64,000 nucleotides of DNA, taken from assembly GCA_018242425.1 (NCBI GenBank), contig JAFEBX010000004.1, positions 159,032-223,031 of the forward strand. Direction: 5' to 3'. The notes under the pieces are model-generated. The model worked only from the letters and a program-made list of their open reading frames with translations. It made no database searches and was not told the origin of the DNA. Of the stretch, positions 1 to 8,945 are shown in pieces. The position numbers were made by a program, and so were the translations under genes. Origin of the DNA: Pseudomonadota bacterium (lineage in GTDB: Bacteria > Pseudomonadota > Gammaproteobacteria > Xanthomonadales > Xanthomonadaceae). Every line of letters begins with the position of its first letter. Positions within the stretch are counted from its first letter, which is position 1.

Positions 1-1442
1 TCGTCGGAGCGCTGCGCCTGCAAAGCCTCGAAATACCCGTCGGCGACGCCGGTGACGTATTCGCCGCTGAAGCACGAAGTGTCGAAGTGCATGCCGGCGT
101 TCTTGGGCCCGGCGACCGCGGCCTCGAGATCCTCGAGATCCTGGTAAACCAGCCAGTCGCAGCCGATCAGTTCCTCGATTTCCTTCTCGCTGCGTCCGTG
201 TGCGATCAGCTCCTCCGGATTCGGCATGTCGATGCCGTAGATGTTCGGATAGCGCACCGGTGGCGCCGCGGAGGCGAGATAGACCTTCTTCGCGCCGGCA
301 TCGCGCGCCATCTGCACGATCTGCTGCGAGGTGGTTCCGCGCACGATCGAATCGTCGACCAGCAGCACGACGCGATCCTTGAACTCGAGCGGAATCGGGT
401 TGAGCTTGCGACGCACCGATTTCCGGCGTTCGCCCTGCCCCGGCATGATGAAGGTGCGGCCGACGTAACGATTCTTGATGAAGCCTTCGCGGTACTTCAC
501 CCCGAGCACGTGGGCGATTTCCAGCGCGGCGTCGCGGCTGGTGTCGGGAATCGGGATCACCACGTCGATATCGTGGCCGGGACGTTCGCGCAGGATCTTC
601 TCGCCCAGCGACACGCCCATGCGCATGCGCGCCTTGTGCACCGAGATATTGTCCATCATCGAATCCGGGCGCGCGAAATACACGTACTCGAACACGCACG
701 GTCGCGCCAGCACGTCTTTCGCGGTGATCCGCGCGTGCAGCTTGCCGTCCTGGGTGATCACCACGGTCTCGCCCGGCGCGACATCGCGCACGCGCTCGAA
801 CCCGGTGAGATCGAGCGCCACCGATTCCGACGCCACCGCGTATTCGCTGCCGGTCGCCGATTCGCGCTTGCCGATCACCAGCGGGCGGATCGCGTTGGGA
901 TCGCGGAAGGCGACAAGGCCCAACTCCATCACCATGCAGACCACGGCATAGCCGCCCTTGGCACGGCGCATCACGCCTTCCACCGCGCGGAACGCCGTTT
1001 CCGGCGACACGCCATCCTGCGCATCGAGTTCATGCGCGAACACGTTGAGCAGCACTTCGGAGTCGGACGACGTGTTGAGGCCGCGGCGATCCTGTTCGAT
1101 CACTTCGCGACGCAGCGCTTCGGTATTGATCAGGTTACCGTTATGCGCCAGCGCTATGCCGTAGGGCGCATTGACGTAGAACGGTTGCGCTTCGTCGCTG
1201 CCCTCGCTGCCAGCGGTCGGATAGCGGCAGTGAGCGATGCCCATGCGGCCGCGCAACTGCGACATCGAAGCGGCATCGAAGACGTCGCTGACCAGGCCCT
1301 TGCCCTTGTCGACGCGCAAGACATTGCCGTTGCTGGTGGCGATGCCTGCCGCGTCCTGCCCACGATGCTGCAGCACCGTCAGGCCGTCATACAGTTGCGC
1401 CGCGACGTCCTGCGTCCCGACGATGCCCATGATTCCGCACAT
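1..1442 (-). CDS. purF: Amidophosphoribosyltransferase, 3' end cut by window edge
   Basis: This enzyme makes phosphoribosylamine from PRPP and glutamine, the first committed step of purine synthesis. The protein starts [10 protein letters not shown], so Cys2 becomes the N-terminal nucleophile of the glutaminase domain once Met is removed. A PRPP-binding motif [12 protein letters not shown] lies near residues 362-373. About 480 codons are inside the window, so only the last few residues are missing off the left edge. The start is preceded by GGAAGAAG, a good ribosome site. It lies 12 bases after the dedD stop and is probably cotranscribed with it. In E. coli and most relatives cvpA sits in this position; here it is absent. 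Confidence 0.95.
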   Translation of the reverse strand, partial: MCGIMGIVGTQDVAAQLYDGLTVLQHRGQDAAGIATSNGNVLRVDKGKGLVSDVFDAASMSQLRGRMGIAHCRYPTAGSEGSDEAQPFYVNAPYGIALAHNGNLINTEALRREVIEQDRRGLNTSSDSEVLLNVFAHELDAQDGVSPETAFRAVEGVMRRAKGGYAVVCMVMELGLVAFRDPNAIRPLVIGKRESATGSEYAVASESVALDLTGFERVRDVAPGETVVITQDGKLHARITAKDVLARPCVFEYVYFARPDSMMDNISVHKARMRMGVSLGEKILRERPGHDIDVVIPIPDTSRDAALEIAHVLGVKYREGFIKNRYVGRTFIMPGQGERRKSVRRKLNPIPLEFKDRVVLLVDDSIVRGTTSQQIVQMARDAGAKKVYLASAAPPVRYPNIYGIDMPNPEELIAHGRSEKEIEELIGCDWLVYQDLEDLEAAVAGPKNAGMHFDTSCFSGEYVTGVADGYFEALQAQRSD

Positions 1443-1454
1443 TATTCTTCTTCC

Positions 1455-2516
1455 TCAGGGGCTGGGACGGACGATTCCGCTCACACCAAGTGTGGTCTGC
1501 GCCCGAGTTTTCAACGCATTGGCCGCGTCGCGACCGACCACGGGACCGAGGCGCACGCGCGTCAGCACGCCCTTGTCGGTCTTGACCGTATCGGTGGTGG
1601 CACTAAAGCCGGCGGCGCGCGCCTTGTCGCGCAGCGCGGTGGCTTCGGCGGCGTTGGCGAACGCACCGATCTGCACCGCGAATCCGGTGCCCGATGCAGC
1701 CGGCTTGTCGGCGGGCTTCGGTTCCGGCTTGGGTTGATCGGGCTTGGGCGCCGTTGGCGCGTCCTGGTGCTGGGCCACGACCGGCTTGGCTTCCGCTGTT
1801 TGCGCAGGCTTGGCTGCCGGCTTCGTGGCGGCAGCCGGCTTGTCGGGCTTGGTGACCGGCGTTGCGGGCTTGGGCGCTTCAACCGGCGCCGGAGCGACAT
1901 TCGATGCGGATGCAGTCGGGGCTGGTGCCGGCGCCTGCGTCGCGTTGGCGTCGAGTGCGATCACTTGCGCCTTCACCAGCGGATTCAGTTGCACCGCCTG
2001 CACGCGTGCGACCTCGGCGGCCTCGCGGGTCGGATACGGCCCGATGCGCACGCGCCAGGCATCGCGCCCAGAGATCGACACCTTTTCGCTGTAGCCGTGC
2101 AGCTTGATCCCGTTCACTGCCTGGACGACGCGATCGGCATCGCTGCTGCTGCCATAGCTGCCGAAGCTGACCGCGTAATCGCCGGCGGCCGTCGCCGGAG
2201 ACGGCTTGGCGTCAGTCGGCGTCGCTGCGGCATTCGATGCCGGCGGGGTGGTGGCCGCGCTCGTGTTCGCCGGGGTGTCGGTGACGGCCTGGGCTGCCGG
2301 CATGCCGGTCGCGCCATTGGCGCCCACGGCGCCGGGCACGTCGAGTTGCAATTCCTGGGTCTTGACCGTGGCGTCGGGCGCTTTTGGCGAATCCAGCGGC
2401 ACGTCGGACACGCCGCTATCGGGCGCAGGCCCCTTGACCAGCATCGGCAGGAAGATGACCGCCAATGCGATCAGGACGGCGGCGCCCCAGAGGCGCTGTT
2501 TCACGGGACGATCCAT
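1455..2516 (-). CDS. dedD: DedD-like cell-division protein with two SPOR domains
   Basis: The 353-residue protein begins MDRPVKQRLWGAAVLI: a short cytoplasmic tail, one membrane helix (about residues 9-27), then a long Ala/Pro/Lys-rich periplasmic linker. Two SPOR-type repeats are visible, one in the middle (starting GDYAVSFGSYG) and one at the C terminus (starting GFAVQIGAFA). SPOR domains bind denuded septal peptidoglycan, so a role in septation is expected. An in-frame ATG 11 codons upstream exists, but homologues start at MDRP. It is flanked by folC upstream and purF downstream, the classic folC-dedD-(cvpA)-purF order. A second SPOR domain is more than E. coli DedD has. Confidence 0.88.
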   Translation of the reverse strand: MDRPVKQRLWGAAVLIALAVIFLPMLVKGPAPDSGVSDVPLDSPKAPDATVKTQELQLDVPGAVGANGATGMPAAQAVTDTPANTSAATTPPASNAAATPTDAKPSPATAAGDYAVSFGSYGSSSDADRVVQAVNGIKLHGYSEKVSISGRDAWRVRIGPYPTREAAEVARVQAVQLNPLVKAQVIALDANATQAPAPAPTASASNVAPAPVEAPKPATPVTKPDKPAAATKPAAKPAQTAEAKPVVAQHQDAPTAPKPDQPKPEPKPADKPAASGTGFAVQIGAFANAAEATALRDKARAAGFSATTDTVKTDKGVLTRVRLGPVVGRDAANALKTRAQTTLGVSGIVRPSP

Positions 2517-2549
2517 TCGGCGCGGGGGCTCGCAGCGAGTTTTCGCCAA

Positions 2550-3833
2550 TTATACCGGTGCCGACCCACCCTCTTCCCGGCAGCCCGCTGAATGCAGTGC
2601 ATGCAGCGCCGCTTCGACGGTGTGGAAGGAGCCGAAGACCAGCACCCGATCGCCCTGTGCAGCGACGGATTGCACGTGGCGCAGCGCTGCGGCGACATCG
2701 GCATGGCGTGTTGCGCCGGGAAGATCCAGCCGGGCGGCCAGCGCATCCACGTCCTGCGCCCGCCCTTCAACGTCCAGTCCGGCCAGGTGCCAATGGTCGA
2801 TCAGCGGTGCGAGCGCCTTGGTGACGCCTTCCACGTCCTTGTCGGCCAACGCGGCATAGACCGCGTGGACTTGCCCCTGCTTCGGCTGATCCTCCAGCCA
2901 TTCGGCCAGCGCCTGCGCGGCCTGCGGGTTGTGGCCGACATCAAGTCGATATTCAACGCCTGCGCACTCCAGTCGTTGCAGGCGTCCGGGCACGCGTGCC
3001 GAAGCGATCCCTTTCGCCCATGCGTCGTCCGGAATCTCCAGCGGCGATGCCCGCAACGCGGTGATCGCGACCGCGGCATTGCGCAACTGCACCGGCGCGG
3101 CGAGATCGGGCATCGGCAGGTCGAGGGTGAAACCGGGCTCGCGCCACTGCCAGCCATCGCCATCGCGATCGATGAAGAAATCGCAGCCCATCCGCAGCGC
3201 CGATGCACCGATCGCGTAGGCGCGCCGCAACACGCTGGACGGCGGTTCGTCATCGCCCAGCACCAATGGTTTCCACGCGCGCGCGATGCCGGCCTTTTCG
3301 ACGCCGATGTCCTCGCGATCCTCGCCCAGCCAGTCCATGTGGTCGAGATCGACGGTGGTGATGACGGCAACGTCGGGATCGACGATGTTCACCGCATCCA
3401 GTCGCCCGCCGAGACCGACCTCGAGAACAGCGAGATCGAGCGGCGCGCGCGCGAACAGCCACAACGCCGCCAGCGTGCCCGTTTCGAAATAGGTCAGGGA
3501 GATATCGCCGCGCGCAGCCTCGACCGCTTCGAATGCAGCCACCAGATCGGCATCGCCGGCATCCACGCCATCGATGCGCACCCGCTCGTTGTAGCGCAGC
3601 AGGTGCGGCGAGGTGTAGGCGCCGACGCGCAGGCCCGCGGCGCGCGCGATCGCTTCGATGAAGGCGACCGTCGAACCCTTGCCGTTGGTACCGCCGACGG
3701 TGATCACGCAAGGCGCCGGTTTCGCCAGTTGCATGCGTTCGGCGACCGCGCGCACGCGCTCGAGCCCGAGTTCGATGGCGGTGGGGTGCTGGCGCTGCAG
3801 CCGCGCCAGCCAGTCCTGCAGGGAATCACTCAT
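2550..3833 (-). CDS. folC: Bifunctional folylpolyglutamate / dihydrofolate synthase
   Basis: FolC adds glutamate to dihydropteroate and tetrahydrofolates with ATP in the cytoplasm. At 427 residues it has the normal length. The ATP-binding loop GGTNGKGST is at residues 47-55, and further Mur-ligase-type motifs follow (SPHLLRYNERVRIDG, the DHMDWLG region, and a VGHNPQA motif in the C-terminal domain). It stops 33 bases before the start of dedD on the same strand, which fits a folC-dedD-purF operon. The accD gene that often precedes folC is not here; a DUF3224 gene is divergent instead. Confidence 0.95.
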   Translation of the reverse strand: MSDSLQDWLARLQRQHPTAIELGLERVRAVAERMQLAKPAPCVITVGGTNGKGSTVAFIEAIARAAGLRVGAYTSPHLLRYNERVRIDGVDAGDADLVAAFEAVEAARGDISLTYFETGTLAALWLFARAPLDLAVLEVGLGGRLDAVNIVDPDVAVITTVDLDHMDWLGEDREDIGVEKAGIARAWKPLVLGDDEPPSSVLRRAYAIGASALRMGCDFFIDRDGDGWQWREPGFTLDLPMPDLAAPVQLRNAAVAITALRASPLEIPDDAWAKGIASARVPGRLQRLECAGVEYRLDVGHNPQAAQALAEWLEDQPKQGQVHAVYAALADKDVEGVTKALAPLIDHWHLAGLDVEGRAQDVDALAARLDLPGATRHADVAAALRHVQSVAAQGDRVLVFGSFHTVEAALHALHSAGCREEGGSAPV

Positions 3834-3910
3834 CCGCGCATTATCGGGCTGCGACGGGTCGGTAGCGAATTCGCCGGTATAGTCCGCCTTCCCCCTTCAC
3901 GGAACGCGCC

Positions 3911-4300
3911 ATGCCGATCGCCACCGGAACCTTCGCCCTGCAGATGAAAATGGAATCGGGACTCGATCTCGGTGACGGCGTGCAGACCGGCAGCTTCCGC
4001 TTCGACAAGCAGTTCAGCGGCGCGCTCGCGGCGACCAGCGTGGTGCAGATGATTTCCGCCGGCAATCCGGCGACGGGGTCGGCCGCCTACGTCGCGATCG
4101 AACGCATCGCCGGCACGCTTGATGGCCGCAGCGGCAGCTTCATGACCTGCCATCGCGGAATCGTGGATGGTGGCGATGCCTCGCTCGAGGTCGTGATCGT
4201 CCCGGGATCGGGCAACGACGGGCTTGAAGGCATTCGCGGCGGAATGACGATCCGCATCGAGGCCGGCACGCACCACTACGAGCTGGATTACTCGCTGTAA
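3911..4300 (+). CDS. DUF3224 domain protein
   Basis: A 129-residue soluble protein without a signal peptide. The pattern GTF..QM near the start and the C-terminal GxGxDGLEGIRGGMTIRIEAGTH region match the DUF3224 family of small beta-barrel proteins of unknown function. A -10-like TATAGT lies at 3878-3883, giving a short leader. It is divergent from folC and convergent with the copper chaperone gene, so it is probably a single-gene unit. No catalytic motif is visible. Confidence 0.75.
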   Translation: MPIATGTFALQMKMESGLDLGDGVQTGSFRFDKQFSGALAATSVVQMISAGNPATGSAAYVAIERIAGTLDGRSGSFMTCHRGIVDGGDASLEVVIVPGSGNDGLEGIRGGMTIRIEAGTHHYELDYSL

Positions 4301-4315
4301 GTCGTACGCGTCCGC

Positions 4316-4762
4316 TTAATTCCCTGCGCGCACCACGAAATCGCCACGAACGTCGCGGCCCTTGCCGGCGTCGAAACGCAACGCGACGTGGTCGCCGGCC
4401 TGCAACGTTTTTTTCGGATCCATCAGCATCAGGTGCAGGCCACCGGGCTTCAGCTCGACGCTGCCATGCGCCGGCAGCACCAGCTGCGGCAATGCGCGCA
4501 TCCTGCTGATGCCGTTCACCCGCGTGCTCTCGTGCAGGCTGGCGCTGCCGTAGGCGTCGCCGGAGACACCCGTCACCGTGATCGCGACATCGCAGGGATT
4601 GTCGATGCGTGCGAACCCCGCATGCATCGGCATGCCGCCCGGCACCAGGCGGATCCAGGCATCGCGCACCACTGGAACGCAGGTATCTGCCTTGCCACGC
4701 GCGAACGCGGGCAGCACGGCACAGGCGAGGGCGGCGGCAAGAAGCAGGCGACGGGTCTTCAT
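4316..4762 (-). CDS. Periplasmic copper chaperone, PCu(A)C family
   Basis: The 148-residue protein starts with a signal peptide (MKTRRLLLAAALACAVLPAFA). The mature part carries the PCu(A)C copper-site pattern: an early Met/His pair (GGMPMHAGFARI), a central LHES...RM segment and the C-terminal HLMLM. Members deliver Cu(I) to the CuA site of cytochrome c oxidase. The start ATG at 4762 precedes a typical signal sequence; the reading frame continues upstream without further signal-like sequence. The gene is divergent from the broken crotonase gene and no oxidase gene is next to it. Confidence 0.88.
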   Translation of the reverse strand: MKTRRLLLAAALACAVLPAFARGKADTCVPVVRDAWIRLVPGGMPMHAGFARIDNPCDVAITVTGVSGDAYGSASLHESTRVNGISRMRALPQLVLPAHGSVELKPGGLHLMLMDPKKTLQAGDHVALRFDAGKGRDVRGDFVVRAGN

Positions 4763-4801
4763 CCGCCTATGATACGTGCCTGACCTGTACGGATCGATTC
4801 C

Positions 4802-5554
4802 ATGCTCGAGCACCACGACAACGCCACCCTTCGCACCATCACCCTCAAGCGCGCGCCGGTCAACGCGCTGAATCCGGAATTGTGCGAAACCCTGGTCGGC
4901 GCGATTGCGCAAGCGACCGCCGATGGCTGCGACGGCATCGTGCTGGCCGGTGGCGAGAAAGTGTTCACGGCCGGACTCGACGTACCGCACCTGATGTCGC
5001 TCGGCACGGATCGCGCCGCCCTGCACGCCGCCTGGGAATCGTTCTTCGCAGCCGCGCGCGCGATCGCCGAATGCCCGATCCCGGTTGTCGCCGCCATCAC
5101 CGGCCATTCGCCCGCTGGCGGCTGCGTGCTGGCGTTGTGCTGCGACCATCGCGTCATGGCGCGCGGGCCGTTCCAGATCGGCCTCAACGAAACCCAGGTC
5201 GGGATCGCGGTGCCGTAAGGCATCCAGCGCCTGTTGCGCCGCGCCGTCGGACGCCATCGCGCGGAACAGCTGCTGATCCGCGGCGCGATGGTGGATGCCG
5301 AGACGGCATTGGCGATCGGGCTGGTGGATGAACTCGCCGCGCACGGCGAAGTCGTCACCGCCGCGCACGTCTGGCTGTCCAGCCTGCAGGGATTGCCGCG
5401 CACGCCGATGTTGCGCACGCGTGCGATCGCGCGCGCAGATCTTGCCGAAGCGCTGTCGCCGCGCCATGTCGATCTCGACGCGATGCTTGACCTCTGGGAG
5501 CACCCGGACGCGCAGGCCGCGCTCAAGGCATTGATGGCCAAGCTCGGGAAGTAA
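4802..5554 (+). pseudogene. Enoyl-CoA hydratase/isomerase family gene interrupted by one nonsense codon
   Basis: One crotonase-family frame runs from ATG 4802 to 5554 but has a TAA at 5217-5219. The upstream part encodes 138 residues ending ETQVGIAVP, with the oxyanion-hole segments around GEKVFTAGLD and ITGHSPAGGCVLAL. The same frame continues after the stop with GIQRLLRRAVGRHRAEQLL and runs to a normal C terminus (ALKALMAKLGK). The two parts together have the normal family length of about 250 residues, with no frameshift. Likely explanations are a recent nonsense mutation or a sequencing error; readthrough is less likely. An intact family member lies at 8159-8941. Confidence 0.85.
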
Positions 5555-5564
5555 AGCTCAGTCT

Positions 5565-6413
5565 TCAGGCATCGCCGGTTGCGACCGGGCGCGCGTCGTC
5601 GCTGATCCAGCCGCTCCATGATCCGGTATAGAGCTTGGCGCCGATCAGTCCGGCGTGCGCCATCGCCAGCAGGTTGTGGGCGGCGGTGACGCCGGAGCCG
5701 CACATCGACACCAGGTCGGATGGCGTGCGCCCCGACAGCAGCTCGCCGAACTCGGCAAACAGTTCCTGCGGCGACTTGAAGCGCCCATCGCCAGCGAGAT
5801 TGCGCGCGAACGGGCGGTTCACCGCACCGGGCACGTGCCCGGCCTTGCGGTCCAGCGGTTCGACATCGCCGCGGAAGCGTTCCGCCGCGCGCGCATCCAC
5901 CAGCAATCCGCCGTGCGCGAGATGCGCGATGACATCATCGTGCGAGAACAGCAACGAACGATCGAACGTCGCCGGATATGCCGCCGCCGCGCGGATCTCC
6001 GGCAATTCCGTCGTCACCGGACAGCCCAGCGCGTTCCAGCGCGCGAACCCGCCATCGAGCACGGCGACGCCCTGGTGGCCGAGCGTCCGCAACAGCCACC
6101 ACGCGCGTGCCGCGAACATGCCCTGGTCGGCGTCGTAAACCACGACCTGCGTGCCCGGCGTGATGCCCCACGCGCCCAGCGTGCGGGCGAAGTCATCATC
6201 GCGCGGCCACGGGTGGCGGCCCTCGCCCTGCACGCGCATGTCGGAGAGGTCGCGCTCGAGGTTGGCGTAACGCGCACCGGGAACGTGCCCCTGGCGATAC
6301 ATCGCTTCGCCGGCGGCGCGATCGGCCAGGTTCACGCGCGCATCCAGCACGATCCACGAGGGATCATCGAGATGCTGCAACAGGGTTTCGCAATCGATCA
6401 GCGTGGTGAACAT
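5565..6413 (-). CDS. sseA: Thiosulfate / 3-mercaptopyruvate sulfurtransferase
   Basis: A two-domain rhodanese of 282 residues. The N-terminal domain is catalytically inactive and the C-terminal domain carries the active-site loop CGSGVTA with Cys238. The loop CG(S/T)GVTA is typical of 3-mercaptopyruvate sulfurtransferases, which move sulfur to cyanide or thiols. No signal peptide is seen, so it is cytoplasmic. The gene lies 3 bases after the Nudix gene on the same strand and is probably the last gene of a DUF1289-Nudix-sulfurtransferase unit. Confidence 0.9.
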   Translation of the reverse strand: MFTTLIDCETLLQHLDDPSWIVLDARVNLADRAAGEAMYRQGHVPGARYANLERDLSDMRVQGEGRHPWPRDDDFARTLGAWGITPGTQVVVYDADQGMFAARAWWLLRTLGHQGVAVLDGGFARWNALGCPVTTELPEIRAAAAYPATFDRSLLFSHDDVIAHLAHGGLLVDARAAERFRGDVEPLDRKAGHVPGAVNRPFARNLAGDGRFKSPQELFAEFGELLSGRTPSDLVSMCGSGVTAAHNLLAMAHAGLIGAKLYTGSWSGWISDDARPVATGDA

Positions 6414-6416
6414 CGG

Positions 6417-7046
6417 TTACTCCAGTCGTTGCCGCAAGTCGTCCAGCATCATCGCGCTCGCACCCCAGATGCGATGCGGCGACACCGATGGCGGCAGTCG
6501 GTATTCAAGGACATGGCGGACGCCATCGCCCATCGTCATTTCCACCTGCCCGAGGTTGCCCGGATCACGCAACGCACCCAGCGATACCTCGAAGGCATCG
6601 GCGACTTCATGCGGATCGGGCTTCGCGACATAGGTGGGGTCGAGCCAGGCGACGATCGGCGTCACCCGGAACCCGCTAACCGTCGCCATCGGATCAAGCG
6701 CGCCCAGCGGACGGACCAGGGCGGCGGGAATAGCGAGTTCCTCGCGGGTTTCGCGCAACGCCACCGCGATCGCATCCTCGTCATCGGGATCACGCGCACC
6801 ACCGGGAAACGCGACCTGGCCACCATGATGGCGCAGCCCGCCATTGCGCAGCGTGAGCAGCACCTTCCAGTCGTCGGCACGCGGCACGAGGCCAATCAGC
6901 ACCGCCGCTTCGCGAAAGCGTTCGATCCCGAACCACGCGCGCATCAGCGGCGCGTTCGCGCCCTCGCCCGTCGGCAAGGCATCGAGTGGGTGCAGCACGT
7001 GGCGCAACCGCCGCAACAAGGCATCGTTGCCTGCATCGAAACTCAT
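6417..7046 (-). CDS. Nudix hydrolase, CoA pyrophosphatase type
   Basis: The 209-residue product contains the segment VAFPGGARDPDD followed by ALRETREEL, the Nudix box in the form seen in NudL/CoA pyrophosphatases, which cleave CoA to 4'-phosphopantetheine and 3',5'-ADP. Activity on CoA is inferred from the family. The ATG at 7046 overlaps the stop of the DUF1289 gene by 4 bases (ATGA), which decides this start over an upstream in-frame ATG. It is followed within 3 bases by the sulfurtransferase gene. Confidence 0.85.
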   Translation of the reverse strand: MSFDAGNDALLRRLRHVLHPLDALPTGEGANAPLMRAWFGIERFREAAVLIGLVPRADDWKVLLTLRNGGLRHHGGQVAFPGGARDPDDEDAIAVALRETREELAIPAALVRPLGALDPMATVSGFRVTPIVAWLDPTYVAKPDPHEVADAFEVSLGALRDPGNLGQVEMTMGDGVRHVLEYRLPPSVSPHRIWGASAMMLDDLRQRLE

Positions 7047-7231
7047 GCGCGATCCGTCGCGCGCGCCGGGATCAGCACATCGATCACATGCAGGCGCAAT
7101 TGCGGCGACATCACGCCCCAGGCAGCGATCTCGTCGAGCGTGCGCAGGCAGCCTTCGCACAGGCCGTCATCGCCCATCTCGCACACGTTCACGCAAGGGG
7201 ACAGGATGGGCAGGGGCAGCGCGGCATTCAT
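7043..7231 (-). CDS. DUF1289 small cysteine-rich protein
   Basis: A 62-residue protein whose core LSPCVNVCEMGDDGLCEGC has four cysteines in the CxxxC...CxxC spacing typical of DUF1289, followed by the conserved RTLDEIAAW helix. The four cysteines may bind a metal or an Fe-S cluster; function is unknown. Its stop overlaps the Nudix start by 4 bases, so the two are translationally coupled. It starts about 35 bases beyond the terminator hairpin that closes the FKBP gene. Confidence 0.8.
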   Translation of the reverse strand: MNAALPLPILSPCVNVCEMGDDGLCEGCLRTLDEIAAWGVMSPQLRLHVIDVLIPARATDRA

Positions 7232-7265
7232 CCCGTCATTCTCCCATTCCGCAACCCCAAAACGA

Positions 7266-7290
7266 AAACGCCGGCACTGGGCCGGCGTTT
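7266..7290 (-). terminator. Rho-independent terminator of the FKBP gene
   Basis: A perfect 10-bp stem (AAACGCCGGC / GCCGGCGTTT) with a 5-base loop lies 20 bases after the FKBP stop codon. On the minus strand the stem is followed by TTTCGTTTT, so it can end FKBP transcription before the DUF1289-Nudix genes. Confidence 0.85.
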
Positions 7291-7310
7291 CCAAACTGCT
7301 GAAGCGTCGA

Positions 7311-8012
7311 TTACTTGACGCTGTTGAGCTTGACGTCGAACTGCACGGCGGCATTCGGCGGCATGCCGGTGCGCGGATCGGCACCGAAAGCCTTGCTCGG
7401 CGGCAGGGTGATTTCCCACTGCGAGCCGGCCGGCATCTGGGTGATGGCTTCACGCAGGCCTTCGACCTGCACTTCGCTCAGCTTCATCGCCGGTGCGTCT
7501 TCCATCTTGGCATCGGCCGGACGCTCGCCCATGAAGAACGGGCCGGCGAAGGCCACGGAGATCGTGCTGCCCAGCGCCGGACGCGCGCCGGTGCCGGCGG
7601 TCACGACCTTGTACTGGACGCCCGACGGCAGGGTCTTGACGCCCGGCTTGGCCTTGTTGGCGGCCAGGAACTGGTTGCTCTTGGTCAGGTTGGCGGCGGC
7701 GGCCTTGTCATACTCGGCCTTGGCCTGCTGGGCGCGGGCCTGCTGGCGGCGCTGGAAAGCTTCCATCACCGGCTTGGCCTGGGCTTCCGCAAGCGCGGGA
7801 TCCTTCTTGGCGTAAGCGTCCTGGACGCCCTTGACCGCAGAATTGATGTCGATCTGCTCGCCAGCTTCCTGGACCTGCTGCAGCTGGCCACCGAGCTGGT
7901 ATCCGAAGATATAGCTGAGCTTGCCCTTCTCGCTGGTCATGTCCTGGGCGCTGGCTGCCCCGGCCGTCATCGTCAAGGCCGCAAGAACGGCGGCCAGGGT
8001 ACGCATCTTCAT
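7311..8012 (-). CDS. FKBP-type peptidyl-prolyl isomerase, exported
   Basis: The 233-residue protein has a signal peptide cleaved after AGAASA. A helical dimerisation region (about residues 27-110, rich in Ala/Gln/Lys) precedes an FKBP domain (about 125-233) starting TLPSGVQYKVVTAGTG and ending AVQFDVKLNSVK. This is the FkpA/Mip layout: a periplasmic or surface-attached folding helper for outer-membrane proteins. AAGGAG lies 10 bases before the ATG. A strong terminator follows the gene. Confidence 0.9.
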   Translation of the reverse strand: MKMRTLAAVLAALTMTAGAASAQDMTSEKGKLSYIFGYQLGGQLQQVQEAGEQIDINSAVKGVQDAYAKKDPALAEAQAKPVMEAFQRRQQARAQQAKAEYDKAAAANLTKSNQFLAANKAKPGVKTLPSGVQYKVVTAGTGARPALGSTISVAFAGPFFMGERPADAKMEDAPAMKLSEVQVEGLREAITQMPAGSQWEITLPPSKAFGADPRTGMPPNAAVQFDVKLNSVK

Positions 8013-8158
8013 CGAAACAACACTCCTTGGATGGTCTGGCGTCCCGACGGACGTCAGGAAGCGCGGGGTAGCATAATCGCCTACGGCCTGAACCGCGACT
8101 GTGGATGGACAGCGGATTCGGGCAGAAAGTTCCCATTCAGTCCTGCAGACCCCGCCCC

Positions 8159-8941
8159 ATGACCAATTCCCCCCTCCGGATTTCCGACCAGGGCGCCGTG
8201 CGCCTGATCCAGATCGACCGCCCCGACAAGCTCAACGCCTTGAATTCCGCCACGATTTCCGCGCTGGACGTGGCTTTTGCCGAGGCGATCGCCGACCCCG
8301 CCGTGAGGGTGATCGTGCTGACCGGATCGGGCGCCAAGGCCTTCGTGGCCGGTGCCGACATCTCCGAAATGAATGGCCTGACCCCGACCGAGGGCCGCGA
8401 TTTCTCGCTGCGCGGGACGCGGATGATGCGACGGATCGAACGCTCACCCAAGCCGGTGATCGCGATGGTGAACGGTTTCGCCCTGGGTGGCGGCCTGGAG
8501 CTGGCGATGAGCTGCCATCTGCGCATCGCCGCAGACAGCGCCAAGGTCGGGCAGCCGGAAATCAATCTCGGCCTGATTCCCGGCTTCGGTGGCAGCCAGC
8601 GCCTGTTGCGCCTGGCGGGACGCGCCGCGACGCTGGAACTGTGCCTGACCGGAGCGCCGATCAATGCCGAACGCGCGTTGCAACTCGGCATCGTCAATCG
8701 CGTGGTGCCGGCGGCCGAACTCGAAGCCGAGACGATGAAACTGGCGCAGCAACTGGCGAAGGCGGCACCACTCGCGCTGCGCGGCATGCTCGACTGCGTC
8801 AACATCGGCGAGGACTGCGCGCTGGAAGAAGGACTTGAATACGAATCCGCGCAATTCGGACTGGTGTTCTCCACCGACGACATGCGCGAAGGCACCTCGG
8901 CGTTCCTGGAAAAGCGCGCCGCGGAGTTCAAGGGCCGCTGA
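8159..8941 (+). CDS. Enoyl-CoA hydratase/isomerase family protein
   Basis: A complete 260-residue crotonase. The oxyanion-hole motifs AFVAGADISEM (about 59-69) and NGFALGGGLELAMSC are present, as is the glutamate pair region (GQPEINLGLIPGFGGSQRL) expected of an active hydratase. Substrate is not deducible. The ATG at 8159 begins MTNSPLRISD; an ATG 18 codons upstream is in frame but lacks homology. It is followed 4 bases later by a small gene of unknown function and then nth, an arrangement that suggests one transcript. Confidence 0.9.
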   Translation: MTNSPLRISDQGAVRLIQIDRPDKLNALNSATISALDVAFAEAIADPAVRVIVLTGSGAKAFVAGADISEMNGLTPTEGRDFSLRGTRMMRRIERSPKPVIAMVNGFALGGGLELAMSCHLRIAADSAKVGQPEINLGLIPGFGGSQRLLRLAGRAATLELCLTGAPINAERALQLGIVNRVVPAAELEAETMKLAQQLAKAAPLALRGMLDCVNIGEDCALEEGLEYESAQFGLVFSTDDMREGTSAFLEKRAAEFKGR

Positions 8942-8945
8942 CCCG

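Noticed and set aside
87..2591. An 834-codon open frame on the plus strand, and similar long frames (5655-8162, 29626-31713, 39513-41612, 59738-62530)
   Set aside because: They run antisense to well-identified genes (purF/dedD, sulfurtransferase/Nudix/FKBP, secD, ggt, MoxR operon); low-complexity Arg/His-rich products show that they are GC-driven shadows.
5217..5219. TAA in the crotonase frame as a recoded sense codon
   Set aside because: TAA is not known to be recoded in this group, there is no SECIS-like or pyrrolysine context, and all other genes use TAA as a stop.
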